From: Closterium sp. NIES-65
Taxonomy: Eukaryota > Streptophyta > Zygnematophyceae > Desmidiales > Closteriaceae
NCBI GenBank assembly: GCA_948144175.1
Contig: CANXME010002191.1
Coordinates: 296,001-360,000, forward strand
Length of the DNA: 64,000 nucleotides
Reading direction: 5' to 3'
Below the pieces are notes generated by a model that saw nothing but the letters and a program-made list of their open reading frames with translations, was not told the DNA's origin and made no database searches. Below are positions 10,636-21,342 of this stretch, one piece after another. How positions within the stretch are numbered: the stretch's first letter is position 1; every line of letters starts with the position of its first letter. The position numbers were made by a program, and so were the translations under genes.

Positions 10636-12534
10636 CTACGGCGCACGCGGGCCAGTGTGAAGAGTGTAGAGACCCGAGCCCGGCTCAGCAGTAAAGGTAG
10701 CAAGAGGCTGGTAAGAGTCTCCGTCAACACACACCGCAGTCTCTCCAGAAGGCTCAAACCACACACCCACGTGCTGACTCACGAGGGGTCGCACGCCCAC
10801 CAAGTTCCGGGAGAACGAGGGGACGTGAAACCCAGTGAGAGACCCGGAGGGAGCAGCAGGACACGGTAAAGTGGTAGTGTGACGTGCAGTGACTGGTCCC
10901 GTAGTGGGATCAGCCAACGCTACAGAAACAGGCGCAGGAAGTGGTGTAAGTGTCGTGCTGTCCCGAAAGAAGCAGTGGGAGGCTCCAGAGTCCAGTGTGA
11001 ACGACAGCGAAGCGTCCTCTAAGGTAGTCGCTGGTCTAGAGTCTACACAAGTACCTACACTAGCAACAGGCAACTGAGCAAGACTAGCACCTAAGCTAAC
11101 AACACCAGAGTAAACAGAGTCAGAAACACTAGAGTCAACAACAGCATACATAGCATGAGGAGCACTAATCAGATCAACTAACTGCTCAGCAGACATGCCC
11201 CACAGAGCGGAGCGGTAGCGCTGAACCAGAGGAAGCCAGTCAGGAGCAGGACCGCCAACCCCGTAGGTCAACCGGACCGTGTCAGTGAGCTGAGCAAAGC
11301 ACTGACCAGGGGGGTGAAAGCGGCCACAAGGGTGGCCCCGACGAGGACCTGTCTGAACCTGGTAGGGGCAGGGAGGGTAAGCAGCACCGCGCTGGGGCTG
11401 ACGCAGCCCCGACCCCGGAGCCAGCTGCTGACGCTGCTGCTGCTGAGGCTGCTGGGAGGAAAGGGGCTGCTGCTGCTGCTGAAGGTGCTGCTGACGCTGA
11501 GCCTGGTACCACGCCGCTGCTCCACCTAGCGGGGCCGGCAGTACAGGAGGCGACTGACGAGCTCGAGGGTCGCCGCCACCAGCAGGTGCAGTGGAGTCAC
11601 CAGCCGCTGCACGAGGGGTCTCTCCAGACGCTGCACTCCCACCACCGCCAGTCGCAACAGCACCCCCACTACCTCCGCTACCTCCGCCTCCACCTCCACC
11701 GGAACCACCTTTCTTGCCCCCCCTGCCGCGGGACCGCGACGCAGTCGTAACAGCAGCCGCAGTCGCGTTAGTAGCGGCAGTGGCAAGAGAGGCAGTGAAG
11801 GTGGGTAACTGCGGGACTGTGCACCCGTGGAAGAGTGGGGGGGACACAGTACCAGAGGCGGCAGCTACCGAACGAAGGTTGCTCTCGACGTCCTTGAGTG
11901 CAGACTCAAGGACCTCGATAGTCAGCTCACTAGGGTGCTTCAGCAGAAGCGCGTCACGAACGGAGGCAAGGCGGTCAGGGAGGCTAGTGGCGATGAAATA
12001 GACAGTAATCGCCATGGGGGGAGGAAGCAGTGCAAGCTGTGCCTCAGTGCAAGCAGCGCGGTAACTAGCGTCGAGCGAGCGGAGGTGAGCGATCAAGTCA
12101 GCAGAGCGCTCAAACGAGGCAAGATCAGGAAACAGGAACGGGAGGAAAAGACGGCCGAGAGAGACAGTAGCGGGAGTAGAGTAGCGGGCCTTAATCGCAG
12201 TGAGGTACGCAGCAGCGGTGCGAACCTGAGTAAAGTGGACCTCCTCGGACTCAGGGAGGAGGCTGCTGAGTGCGATGCAGGCCGCAGCGTCACGCGACGT
12301 CCAAGCCGTCCGGTCAGCGCGCTGACGGGCAAAGCGAGCCGTAGCAGCGTCGTCAGGAGCAGGGCCTAAAGCTGTAGGCTCGGGGGGCTCGGGGAGGTCA
12401 CCAGTAGCGTGTGACCAGAGGGTCTCGCCCCCCTGGACCTGACTCTCTAACAGACGACGAGCGCGAAGAAGCCAGACGGAAAAGTCAAGGGGTCTACCGT
12501 CGGCGTCGAAACGAAGAACTCGCGGAGTCGCCAT
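10636..12534 (-). CDS. Copia-2 Gag and aspartic protease
   Basis: The ATG at 12534 opens a protein of about 632 codons: a Gag domain (MATPRVLRFDADGRPLDFSV onward), a Gly/Ser-rich spacer, a Gln-rich stretch, a Cys/His cluster C-x13-C-x3-H-x4-C (CPYQVQTGP...HPPGQC), and the protease motif FTLDSGASHCFFRD near 10.97 kb. The cluster takes the place of the usual CCHC knuckle and has the same spacing as in copia-1. The frame ends at TAG 10636-10638, and the same frame continues into integrase. Upstream non-ATG codons in frame were not used as the start. Confidence 0.88.
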   Translation of the reverse strand: MATPRVLRFDADGRPLDFSVWLLRARRLLESQVQGGETLWSHATGDLPEPPEPTALGPAPDDAATARFARQRADRTAWTSRDAAACIALSSLLPESEEVHFTQVRTAAAYLTAIKARYSTPATVSLGRLFLPFLFPDLASFERSADLIAHLRSLDASYRAACTEAQLALLPPPMAITVYFIATSLPDRLASVRDALLLKHPSELTIEVLESALKDVESNLRSVAAASGTVSPPLFHGCTVPQLPTFTASLATAATNATAAAVTTASRSRGRGGKKGGSGGGGGGGSGGSGGAVATGGGGSAASGETPRAAAGDSTAPAGGGDPRARQSPPVLPAPLGGAAAWYQAQRQQHLQQQQQPLSSQQPQQQQRQQLAPGSGLRQPQRGAAYPPCPYQVQTGPRRGHPCGRFHPPGQCFAQLTDTVRLTYGVGGPAPDWLPLVQRYRSALWGMSAEQLVDLISAPHAMYAVVDSSVSDSVYSGVVSLGASLAQLPVASVGTCVDSRPATTLEDASLSFTLDSGASHCFFRDSTTLTPLPAPVSVALADPTTGPVTARHTTTLPCPAAPSGSLTGFHVPSFSRNLVGVRPLVSQHVGVWFEPSGETAVCVDGDSYQPLATFTAEPGSGLYTLHTGPRAP

Positions 12535-12592
12535 AGTGAGAACCAACGCGAACGAACAGGCGATTAACAACCGGGGGGGAAGAGGACTCAGT

Positions 12593-13170
12593 CGCAGCGG
12601 AAGAGCGGGCTAGGGCGACGGGCCAAGACGTAGGGTAGGGCAACGGGCCAGGGCCTAGGGTAGGGCGACGGGCCAGAGCCTAGGGAGGGCGACGGGCCAG
12701 GGCCTAGGGAGGGCGACGGGCCAGGGCCTAGGGAGGGCGACGGGCCAGGGCCTAGGGAGGGCGACGGGCCAGGGCCTAGGGAGGGCGACGTGCCAGGGCC
12801 TAGGGAGGGCGACGCGACGGGGGAAAGGGCGGGAGCGACGCGACGGGGCAGGGCGACGCGACGGGACAGGGCGACGCGACGGGGCAGGGCGGCGCGACGG
12901 AGCAGGGCGACGGGACAGGGCAGGGCGACGCGACGGGGTAGGGCGACGCGACGGGACAGGGCGACGGGACAGGGCAGGGCGACGCGACGGGACAGGGCGA
13001 CGGGACGGGGGGGGGTAACAGGCGGGCGCGACGCGACGGGGGGGAACGGGCGCGACGCGACGGGGGGAACGGGCGCGACGCGACGGGGGGAACGGGCGCG
13101 ACGCGACGGGGGGAACGGGCGCGACGCGACGGGGGGGAACGGGCGTGACGCGACGGGGGAGATGGCGCTA
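12593..13170. repeat. Minisatellite leader of copia-2
   Basis: Between the copia-2 5' LTR and Gag lie tandem units such as GGGCCTAGGGAGGGCGACGG (24-bp period, about 12.65-12.81 kb) and GCGACGCGACGGGG-type units of mixed length (about 12.81-13.16 kb). The leader is almost pure G, C and A on the plus strand and could be strongly structured in the element's RNA. Confidence 0.85.
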
Positions 13171-13280
13171 GGCTCGGTACTAGGCGCGGTAACAACGAAA
13201 CTGGTACGAACGAGAGGTAGGATCAGGCTCGGGAGGTACGAACGGAGAACGGAGGAACGGGATCCCACAGGATCCTAACC

Positions 13281-13292
13281 TAGCTGATACCA
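13281..13292 (-). other. Copia-2 primer-binding site
   Basis: Read on the minus strand directly after the 5' LTR: TGGTATCAGCTA. Its first ten bases match the 3' end complement of initiator-Met tRNA as used by many plant copia elements. Confidence 0.75.
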
Positions 13293-13403
13293 TGTCAAAA
13301 TGAGGAATGAAATGTTCCATTGATGTTGGTTGGGGTACATATAACAAACCCTAACTTCTGTACCCCCTAAGACAAACCTCACTACAGGCTACAACATTTG
13401 ACA
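13293..13403 (-). repeat. Copia-2 5' LTR
   Basis: 111 bp, the pair of 6177-6287. TCACT at 13404-13408 is the second copy of the target duplication. Confidence 0.93.
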
Positions 13404-13408
13404 TCACT

Positions 13409-16400
13409 CTGCCATTGAGGTCAAGGGCCCACCAACACTACCTTACTGCGCGTGAACCTTCCAGAGTAGATCCTGGGCTACGATCAGTTTCTGATCGCAG
13501 CACTACTGAGCAAACAACGAGGCCTAGGCATAATATAGCACAGCTAGCTAGGCCGAGGTCGAGGAGTTGCGCGAAGGTTGGGTGCAGGTTTGGGGTTGGG
13601 AAACCCGAAGGCGACGCGGGAGACGTTCGGACGGCGAGGTCGTCGGACCTAGCCTTAATTCCGAAAATTGGAATTGTACTCGTAAGAGATGCCTCAGTAA
13701 GGAATTAGCGAAATTACTTACACATTGTCTGCTTCGAAGCGCATGGCAAGATCCATGGCAGAGAGCTAAGAAATCTGAGCTAAGCTACCGTCATTGTATC
13801 TTGATTGCTTGTCTAAATACGTCAAAATACACATCCATAGTACTGTCATCGCCCGGATATAAGACAGTGTCGAATTGAAGACATGGGGTGTCGTTAAAAC
13901 GGGTGTTTCTTATAGATGGATCTTCCTGATAATAAGACAACTGTCAGTGTGTTCAAGTTAAGCCAGTATAGGGATTAGGGGCAATCTTATGACTAGAGGG
14001 TATCTTCTAAACGGTTTAGTCCATTTATAAGAATTATAAGACACCCTAAACCGTCCCAATTACAAGACACAGCAAGCTTTTTTTCTTATGTATAAGATAA
14101 GACATATATGTCCGGACGATGACGGTACCATGTCCAGAGTTAGACAAGAAAAAAATACCGTACAAGGGAAATTCAATTTTACAGTACAACAAAACTGCGA
14201 TGCAGCGAGAGCTACGCTGGTCTCAAAACCGTGGAGTAATGCCTTGCTTCCAGTGTGCACCTCCTGAATTGCAAAACAGCAGAAGCAGAAAACTTAATCA
14301 GAGACATTGCAGGATATTGGCGAAGTGTATCAGAAGGGACATCCACCAAGGCAACACAGCACGAGAGCCACAGGGCCCTCGCACCGCCGACCAGAAAACG
14401 CCCATCAGCGATTAACCCCGGCGCCCAGCCGTGAGGCGGGCGGTTGGTGTGCGCCCTGCATGAAACGACCATGCCACCGCCGCTGAGACAGCGCCGGGCA
14501 CAGCCGGGATTATCAGGGCGGTTTGGGAACGCGAGAGCAAGAGGTGACAGCAGCTAGGAGGGAAAAACAGCTGCAAGAGTGCATGAGGTGACGGCAGCAG
14601 GCCAGCGTGGTTGCTCAGACAGCCAAAGGAGTCCTCGTCAACGCCAAGAGGCTCGGAAACTCTAGTCTGAAACCGTTGAGCTTCATCACTGCAACCACCG
14701 CTACGCCTTGCATGCCACGCAACCCAGTCAAGGTTTGAAAAGCGCCAATGTTGAAGGTTTCAGCAAAGACAATCTTTGCGGGGGTGAATGTGCCATGGCT
14801 TTCCCGGCTCAGAGGAACAGCGTTCTCCCCAAAGCAAGAATTTCCATCGCGGGCCGGCGGCCCATTGTGTGGCGCTTAAGCCATTGTGACCGCTGGGAAC
14901 AGGCAGTCCCAGGGCATTGGTAACAAGCGCAAGAGCTCCCCACCCCACCCCGTCACTGAGTGGCGCACTCACCAGAAGCGCTTGTTGTGATGCTCGAGGG
15001 GGAACGAGCGCAACCAGCACTACAAAGGACTCAAGCTGTGCGGCAGTTAAGAGCCTGTGAATTCAGAGGGGGTAAACGTGGCAAACAAGAGCACACAACA
15101 GCAAAATATATTTCTTTGCAAAGCCTTAACATGGTGGGGGAGAGGCAGGGATGAAGGCGAGGGGTGTGAGCGGCCTCCGACGCGGCGGCGCCACGGAGGG
15201 TGCAGCCGCGCCAGGCGCCCACAAGCGCTGCGCGGAGAGCCGCGTCTCGCCAACACCGACGGCGGGCGACAACCACGAGTGGGTCGCACTGGCAGAGGCC
15301 GACCGCCGGCGGCATCCGCGAGATCAGCCAACAGCGAGAGCGGCAGGTGGGCGCGCTGACGCGACGTGCGGGGCCCCGCCGCTATAATGGCCGCACGCCT
15401 TGGCTGTGCGAAGGGCAACTAAGGAGCGCGCGATGCCGCAAGGCCGGCGCGCTCCAACTCAGTCCTTCGACGCACGTGAGTGAGCTGCGCGAGACAATAC
15501 AACAAAGCGGACTCATGCTAGTAAAAAGCAAATGCAAAAGAGCGAGGTACGGCAACGAGCGTGCAGTGCCTCTCAGATCAGCGGAGTAACCGTCACCGGC
15601 CGTGATTGCCCTCGCCCCGTAAGGGGGAGGGCGGGCCTCGGGCCTGTTGAGCTTGAATATTTGGGTCATCACTGAGGTAAACCTAAGCCCGAAACCCTGG
15701 GAGCCGGCGCTACTGCATGCAAGCAGCAGCGCAAGGACAGGCAAATGCGAGCAGCAGAGCAAAGACAAGCGGGGCTGCGGCGTTGTGGCGTGGCGAGCCA
15801 TCAGGAAAAAATTAGAGTTAACTTAGCATTCACAGATGCACGCATCTCATCATGCACCGGTTATGGTTCTCATCAGCTGGCCGCCTCGCAACGCACGCAG
15901 AGGCAGCAGGCAACAGCAGATATTAGCTTACAGACACAGTAACACATGAGGGTTGAAGGTACGGCAGAGGCAATGCGAGCATCAAGAGTGATGGAAGGGA
16001 AGGGGTCCTCAGAAGAAGGAGAAGTCGTTTTATGTTTGCTTCGTTCACGGTAAATCACATGGGCGCCCCGAAAGGCATCATCGTCACTGGACCCGCGGTG
16101 AGAGAGACGGGGCAGGGAGGGCAGGAAACGAGGAACGAGCAGGCGCGTGGAGGAAGAGCTGAGTTGAGGCCAACAGTCTTACCACTGAGGAACGACGCGG
16201 ACCATGGTGCCTCAACTCGCGACCAACACGCCGCCATGTAGCTTTCGCCCGAGCTTCTGCATTGTCGAGGGAGCGGCAAGAATGGCGGGCGAGAGTCCAG
16301 GGAACGGCACGGCAGAGCTTGCCCGCCATCCTGCAGGCAACCACGAGGAGATGGGAAAATACTCAGACACGACAGGGACGAAAAGCACGAAACGAAAGGC

Positions 16401-17462
16401 GGCGCATGGGCGTGGCAGAGCAATGTAGAACAGCAGCCCGCGCGGCCTCACGGGCACGAGGCAACAGCGAGCGTGGCGTTCAAGGAGCGAAGGCACTGTG
16501 CCCCAGATGATAGTTGCGGTGGCAGCCATGACAAGAACGCTGCCCCGCGCTGGACTGGGGACACCCTGCTGCCGCCCTCCCATTCCCCACCTCATCCACC
16601 CAGTCAAGAGATAATACAACAATAATCATAATTAAGAGGCAGGTGCAACGTCTGGCAGTGCGGCACAGCTAGCCCAGCAATACTCACAAGACGATGACGC
16701 GCAGCAGTCGCAGTCGCCGCGATTGGCGCCGCAAATGGCGAGGCGGACGGGCTCCGATAGTCCCTGTCCGTGGCTTCTGCATGAATGGCCCAGTTCGATG
16801 CTCACGTGGAATGCGGAGAGTGCCATCTGGACAGGGGATACCGTCGTTCCCGATCCTGTCACTGGTGCTGATCCAACGGATCCGATGCTTCAAATGAGGG
16901 TGGTGGTGTAGGCGATCCTACGGCCGCAGCTGACGATGATCCTACGGCCACAGCTTGCCGGTGCCGTTCCTCGGTCGAAGCCGGGAGCAATCAACGGCTG
17001 GTTCTCCTCCTCGCCTGATTCCATCCGTTATGAGTTGCAAATAGCAACGAAACGCCAGAAGATAAATAATAAGCCAAGGGCGGAATGGTGAGAAAAGGGC
17101 AGAGAGGGCATCGAGGGCAGCGCGAGAGGACGGAGGGAGGGGTCGAGAGTAGTGGGGAGCTTCGGAAATGAAATAAGTAGGCGGTGGTTTCCACCCTGCA
17201 GCCCCCAGAGAAGCAAGCATTCACTGTTCTCAAACAAACAGAACTGTCAACATGTGCAACTATATGGTTCGTTTCATCTCATAATTGCGAATATAACTTA
17301 TTGATGAAATTAAGATGGTATTGTTTTAAATATCATGGATGAAGATTGAGAGTTTTTTTTCTGTTTTTATTTAGACCCAAAATCATTCTCATTGAAGTAG
17401 TGAAGTCACAAAGCCAGTTTTCGCGTTTAAGATGTAAGAACAAGCATAAGTTCTTGCATTGT
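13409..17462. other. 4-kb intergenic stretch, no gene I can support
   Basis: Only short open frames without recognisable domains are seen. At 13.86-14.08 kb there are AT-richer segments with repeated 'aagacaccctaaac' and 'gggtgt' motifs that could be an old DNA-transposon fragment. At 14.1-17.2 kb the base composition is mixed, and I saw no convincing splice-linked exons, tRNA or rRNA. Non-coding transcripts cannot be excluded. Confidence 0.5.
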
Positions 17463-17467
17463 ACAGT

Positions 17468-17808
17468 TGTTACGAGTGCAATTGAGTGAACGAACGAGAA
17501 TTGCACTATCGAAGCAAGAGTACAATGAGCGAAGGAATGAGCGAAGAATATATAGCGAAACTACAGTGGTAACGGTAATGGACTGTGGTTGTCGCGCGAC
17601 GAGCATGGGACGGAGGTTGGGAAAATGTCGAAGCGTAGGCCCGGAGCGCGGGTTACCAGCCGAGCCGTGAGGTCGGGATGCGATGTGCGAAAATGGCGGG
17701 ATGAGTGTTGATGCGATGGTCGCGAGTGGTAACGGTGCTGACTGAGGTGCTACAGTGATGTACGCGATGAGTAGGGATGCGAAGTAAGGAAAATGAATTT
17801 TCCTTACA
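17468..17808 (-). repeat. Gypsy 3' LTR (341 bp)
   Basis: TG...CA bounded, matching 25552-25855 and 27036-27077 apart from a few substitutions. The C-run at 17812-17824 next to it is the polypurine tract on the element's strand. Confidence 0.93.
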
Positions 17809-17838
17809 CTACCCCCCCCCCCCCTAAGGAGGTCTCCT

Positions 17839-19486
17839 TTACGAAAGTGCGTGGACGTCTTTGAAGTTTCGGCTGCGCAGGTACTCGGTGAGGACGGGGT
17901 GGTTTTCAATTCTGTCCAGGGGAACCCAGTTGTCCTCGGTAGGTGTTCGGTCTTTCCAGCGGATCAGGAACTCGATCTTTCGAGCTCCGCGGGGGTCGCG
18001 AACTCTGTGACTCAGAATCTTATCGGGGGTGATGATAGGTTCGGATGGTGGTCGTGTCATGCTGGGTGGCCGATGTCGTGGGAGTTGGCTGGTGGATGGG
18101 ACGTACGGGCGAAGCAGACTAACGTGGAACGAGGGGCTGACGTACCAGTCAGCAGGGAGGAGGAGGTGCGCGGTGACGGGCGTGATCATGTGACTGATTC
18201 GAAATGGCCCACAGTATCGAGGGCGGAATTTCGGAATGATGGGCAGACGGAGGTTTTGAGTGTCGAGTAAAACGAGGTCGTCGGGCTGATAAGTGACGGG
18301 TCTGCGGTGGCGATCGGCGTTGCGTTTAGCGATGATATTTGATTTTTTAATTGCTTCTGCTGCCCGGGTCCGTGCTGCTTGCAGAATCTCGGCGAACTGT
18401 TGTGCTCGAGGTACGGGATTGTCGGGATTCGGTGTCATGGGTACTGTTGGGTCCTGTCCGTAGTTCAAGTAAAATGGCGATTGTTGTGTCGTGGCTGAGG
18501 GCGCATTGTTGTATGCGAACTCGATGAGAGGTAGCTGCTGCTCCCACGTGTTTGGATCGTCGCACGTGGCTCGAATCAGCTGCTCCATGGTCTGGTTTGT
18601 CCGTTCTGTCTGTCCGTCGGTTTCGGGGTGATAGGATGAACTGAACTGTAAGCGCGTGCCGAACTGCTGCCACAGGTTCCGCCAGAAATTACTGGTAAAT
18701 TTCGTGTCCCTGTCGCTGATGATCGACGCTGGTATCCTGTGCAGTCGAACGACGGTGGTGATGAAGAGTCGAGCGGTTTCTTCGGCTGTGATTGATTTCT
18801 TGCATGCTGCGAAATGTGCCATCTTCGTTAGTCGATCGACGACGACCAGGATCGCGTCATTCCCACTCGTCCCAGCGGGTAACCCCGTGACGAAGTCCAT
18901 CGTCACCTGCTGCCAAAAACGCTCTGGAGGCGAGATGGGTTGTAATTGTCCCGCCGGCCACTTCCTGCTTGACTTCATGAGCTGGCAGGTGGGACACGAT
19001 GCCACGTCTCGTTGCACGTCGGTCAACATTTCTGGCCAGTAGTAGTACCGCTGCAGCTGCTGCCGTGTTTTTTCTACCCCGAAATGTCCTGAGGTAACGC
19101 CGTCGTGTGCCTCCTGTAATAATAGTTCCCGTAGTAATGTGTACCCTGGTACCCAGATGCGGTCGGTTCCCGTTTTTACGTAGTAGACTCCTTTTGCTGC
19201 TGCGAATTGCTGTGAGTTTCCTCCTGTGAAGAATGGGTCTGTTTGATATCCGTGGGTAAATAGTCCTGTAAGTAGCGGGCTGGTCTGGGCGAGTAGTATC
19301 GCGTGGATCTGGGCAGTGGGGCGGGTCAGTGCGTCGGCGATATTCGAGGCTCCCTTTTTGTATGTGACCGTATAGTGAAAATTTGACTCGAGGAAATCGA
19401 GCCACCGAATCTGTCGTGGGTTGAGGTGGGGCTGTGCGCGAAGGTACTATAGAGATCGATGGTCTGTTCGTACTGTCACGTCTGCG
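17839..19486 (-). pseudogene. Gypsy RNase H end, integrase and chromodomain
   Basis: The continuation of pol after the small element at 19492-20807. RNase H reads ...TDHRSL, then an in-frame TAG (19447-19449), then YLRAQPHL and WLDFLE. The integrase zinc region (GHFGVEKTRQQL; CPTCQLMK) is followed by the core with MDFVTGLP, DRLTKMAHF, ISDRDTKFTSNFW and SSYHPETDGQTER. The C-terminus has a chromodomain (ILSHRVRDPRG, FLIRWKDRTPTEDNWVP, NHPVLTEYL), the mark of chromoviruses, which targets insertion through histone marks. It ends at 17839, thirty bases from the LTR. Confidence 0.92.
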
Positions 19487-19491
19487 CCGGT

Positions 19492-20807
19492 TGTCAACTT
19501 ATATTTGTAACTGCCTGTAGCTGTAGTTAGTGTAGTTATTTAAACTTTGTGTGGTGGTGCACCTTATGTGTTTCCTTTGCTATATGTACTTCGAACCCTA
19601 TAGTGAAGCACACATTCTCCCAACTTTTCTCAACTCACTCGAACTCCTACCTAGGCACAAAACCCGCTCGACACCTAAGTTCGGGCCTAGGCTCCTAAGC
19701 CTAGGCCCTTCCTTTCAACTTAACTCTACATTCTCGCCTCTATCTCGACATGTTATCGGAGCCAATTACGACCTGGCCTGTGGGCCCGCCCTACGCTTCC
19801 GCTATGATTTTTCGGTCGCGCGCCTAGGGCGCGTGACGATTTTTTTTTTACCTTGTCCCGCCCACGGGTGTGTGACTCCTACGCTGCCCGTCGCGCGCCC
19901 CGTGGCACGCGACGGTGCCCTTCAACTGCCCATCGTGCGCCCCGTGGCACACGATGGTGCCCTGCTCGTCGTGCGCCCCTAGGCACACGATCGGGCCCTC
20001 TTTCTTCTCCTACCCGTCGTGCGCCCCGTGGCACTGGCACGCGACGGGCCTTTCCGCCCCTGCTCTCCCTGAAGCCGCCCCTGGCCCATCTGCACCGACA
20101 CCTTTTCTCCGCTCTGCGGCTTTCTTCCCGCCCACCCCCTCCTCCTTTGTCTCCCTGCAGCCGTGGGGAGGAGGGTATGGGGGTGGAGGGTGTTGGAGTG
20201 TTGGGTCACCTCTCTCCCTTCCCCTCCTCCTTCTTTCAGTCCCACCGCTGCAGCTGCCGCTGGGGGGGGAGGGTGTGAGGATGTGGGGGAGCAGGGGGAG
20301 TGGTACCGGGGTGGCGGGTGTGAGGCAACATGCAGCCGTCCCTCCACCTCTCCTCACTTCCCCCCCTTCTCTGCTGCTCTTGCAGCAGTGTGGGGGAGGG
20401 GAAGGGGGAGGGTGAGGAGATGGAGGGGGTGACCACTTAGTGTCAGCCCGCCTGCATTACCTGCTGTTGCTTACTTTTATCATTTTGCATGTGTACACCT
20501 GCAGGTTGCATTCTGCACATACTCCTGCTGCAGGCAGTTATGGGGGAGTGTCAACTTATATTTGTAACTGCCTGTAGCTGTAGTTAGTGTAGTTATTTAA
20601 ACTTTGTGTGGTGGTGCACCTTATGTGTTTCCTTTGCTATATGTACTTCGAACCCTATAGTGAAGCACACATTCTCCCAACTTTTCTCAACTCACTCGAA
20701 CTCCTACCTAGGCACAAAACCCGCTCGACACCTAAGTTCGGGCCTAGGCTCCTAAGCCTAGGCCCTTCCTTTCAACTTAACTCTACATTCTCGCCTCTAT
20801 CTCGACA
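19492..20807 (+). mobile_element. Small non-autonomous LTR retrotransposon A (TRIM/LARD-like)
   Basis: Two 259-bp direct repeats (19492-19750 and 20549-20807) start TGTCAACTTATATTTG and end CTATCTCGACA. The 5-bp duplication CCGGT flanks them (19487-19491 and 20808-20812). The internal part is about 800 bp with no retrotransposon domain. It starts with TGTTATCGGAGCC, a degenerate tRNA-Met primer site, and ends with TATGGGGGAG. Its GC-rich repeats centre on 'cgtgcgccccgtggcac'. Orientation is inferred from primer site and purine tract. It interrupts gypsy RNase H. Confidence 0.93.
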
Positions 20808-20812
20808 CCGGT

Positions 20813-21342
20813 CAAGTAGCATCGCCACACTTTGAATGCGTGCACGATCGCAAGCATTTCGCGGTCGTGTATCGGGTAATTTCGCTCAGGCGGATGGAGC
20901 TTGCGTGATTCGTAGGCGATGGGTTGGAGGCCGTCGCCGAAGTCCTGTAACAGTACAGCTCCGATGGCGATGTCACTCGCGTCTTTAACCACTTCGAAGG
21001 GGCGGTGTGGATCAGCGATGCGAAGGACGGTTGGTGAACAAAGAACGTTTTTCAGGGTAGAGAAGGCAGCGTGCTCTTTCTCCCCCCACGTAAAAACGAT
21101 CCCCTTACGCAGTAAATCAGTCAGCGGGGCTGTTAAACGTGCCATGTCGGGGACGAACCGTCGAACGTAATTAACAAAACCTAAAAAACTCTGCAGTTCC
21201 GTGATGTTCGTCGGGGGTCGCCACGCTTTTACCGTATCCAGCTTCTTTGGGTCAATCTCAACCCCAGCCTCCGAAATGACGTGACCCAAAAACTCTAGCC
21301 TGTCCTGAAGAAACTCGCACTTGGAGCTCTTGGTGAGTAACC
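20813..21342 (-). pseudogene. Gypsy reverse transcriptase end and RNase H start
   Basis: Middle segment of gypsy pol between the two small LTR elements. It begins KSSKCEFLQDRLEFLGHVIS, the reverse transcriptase thumb, continues with the connection region SFLGFVNYVRRF and the RNase H start (KDASDIAIGAVLLQDFG, NYPIHDREMLAIVHAFKVWR), and ends at LTG just before element A. Joined to its neighbours it stays in frame, so both insertions came after the element was intact. Confidence 0.92.

Larger units (their letters stand above)
6177..13403 (-). mobile_element. Copia-2: full-length Ty1/copia retrotransposon
   Basis: A 7.2-kb element on the minus strand with apparently identical 111-bp LTRs (6177-6287 and 13293-13403), both starting TGTCAAAATG and ending CATTTGACA on the plus strand. 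The 5-bp duplication TCACT flanks it (6172-6176 and 13404-13408). On the minus strand TGGTATCAGC directly follows the 5' LTR and fits an initiator-Met tRNA primer site. A purine tract abuts the other LTR. Gag through RNase H is present with only one stop (10636-10638) and one frameshift (about 7.43 kb). The near-identical LTRs suggest recent insertion. Confidence 0.95.

Noticed and set aside
14000-17400. Possible non-coding RNA or small exons on the minus strand
   Set aside because: Isolated GTAAG motifs and short frames were seen, but no linked exons, snoRNA boxes or tRNA folds that I could defend.
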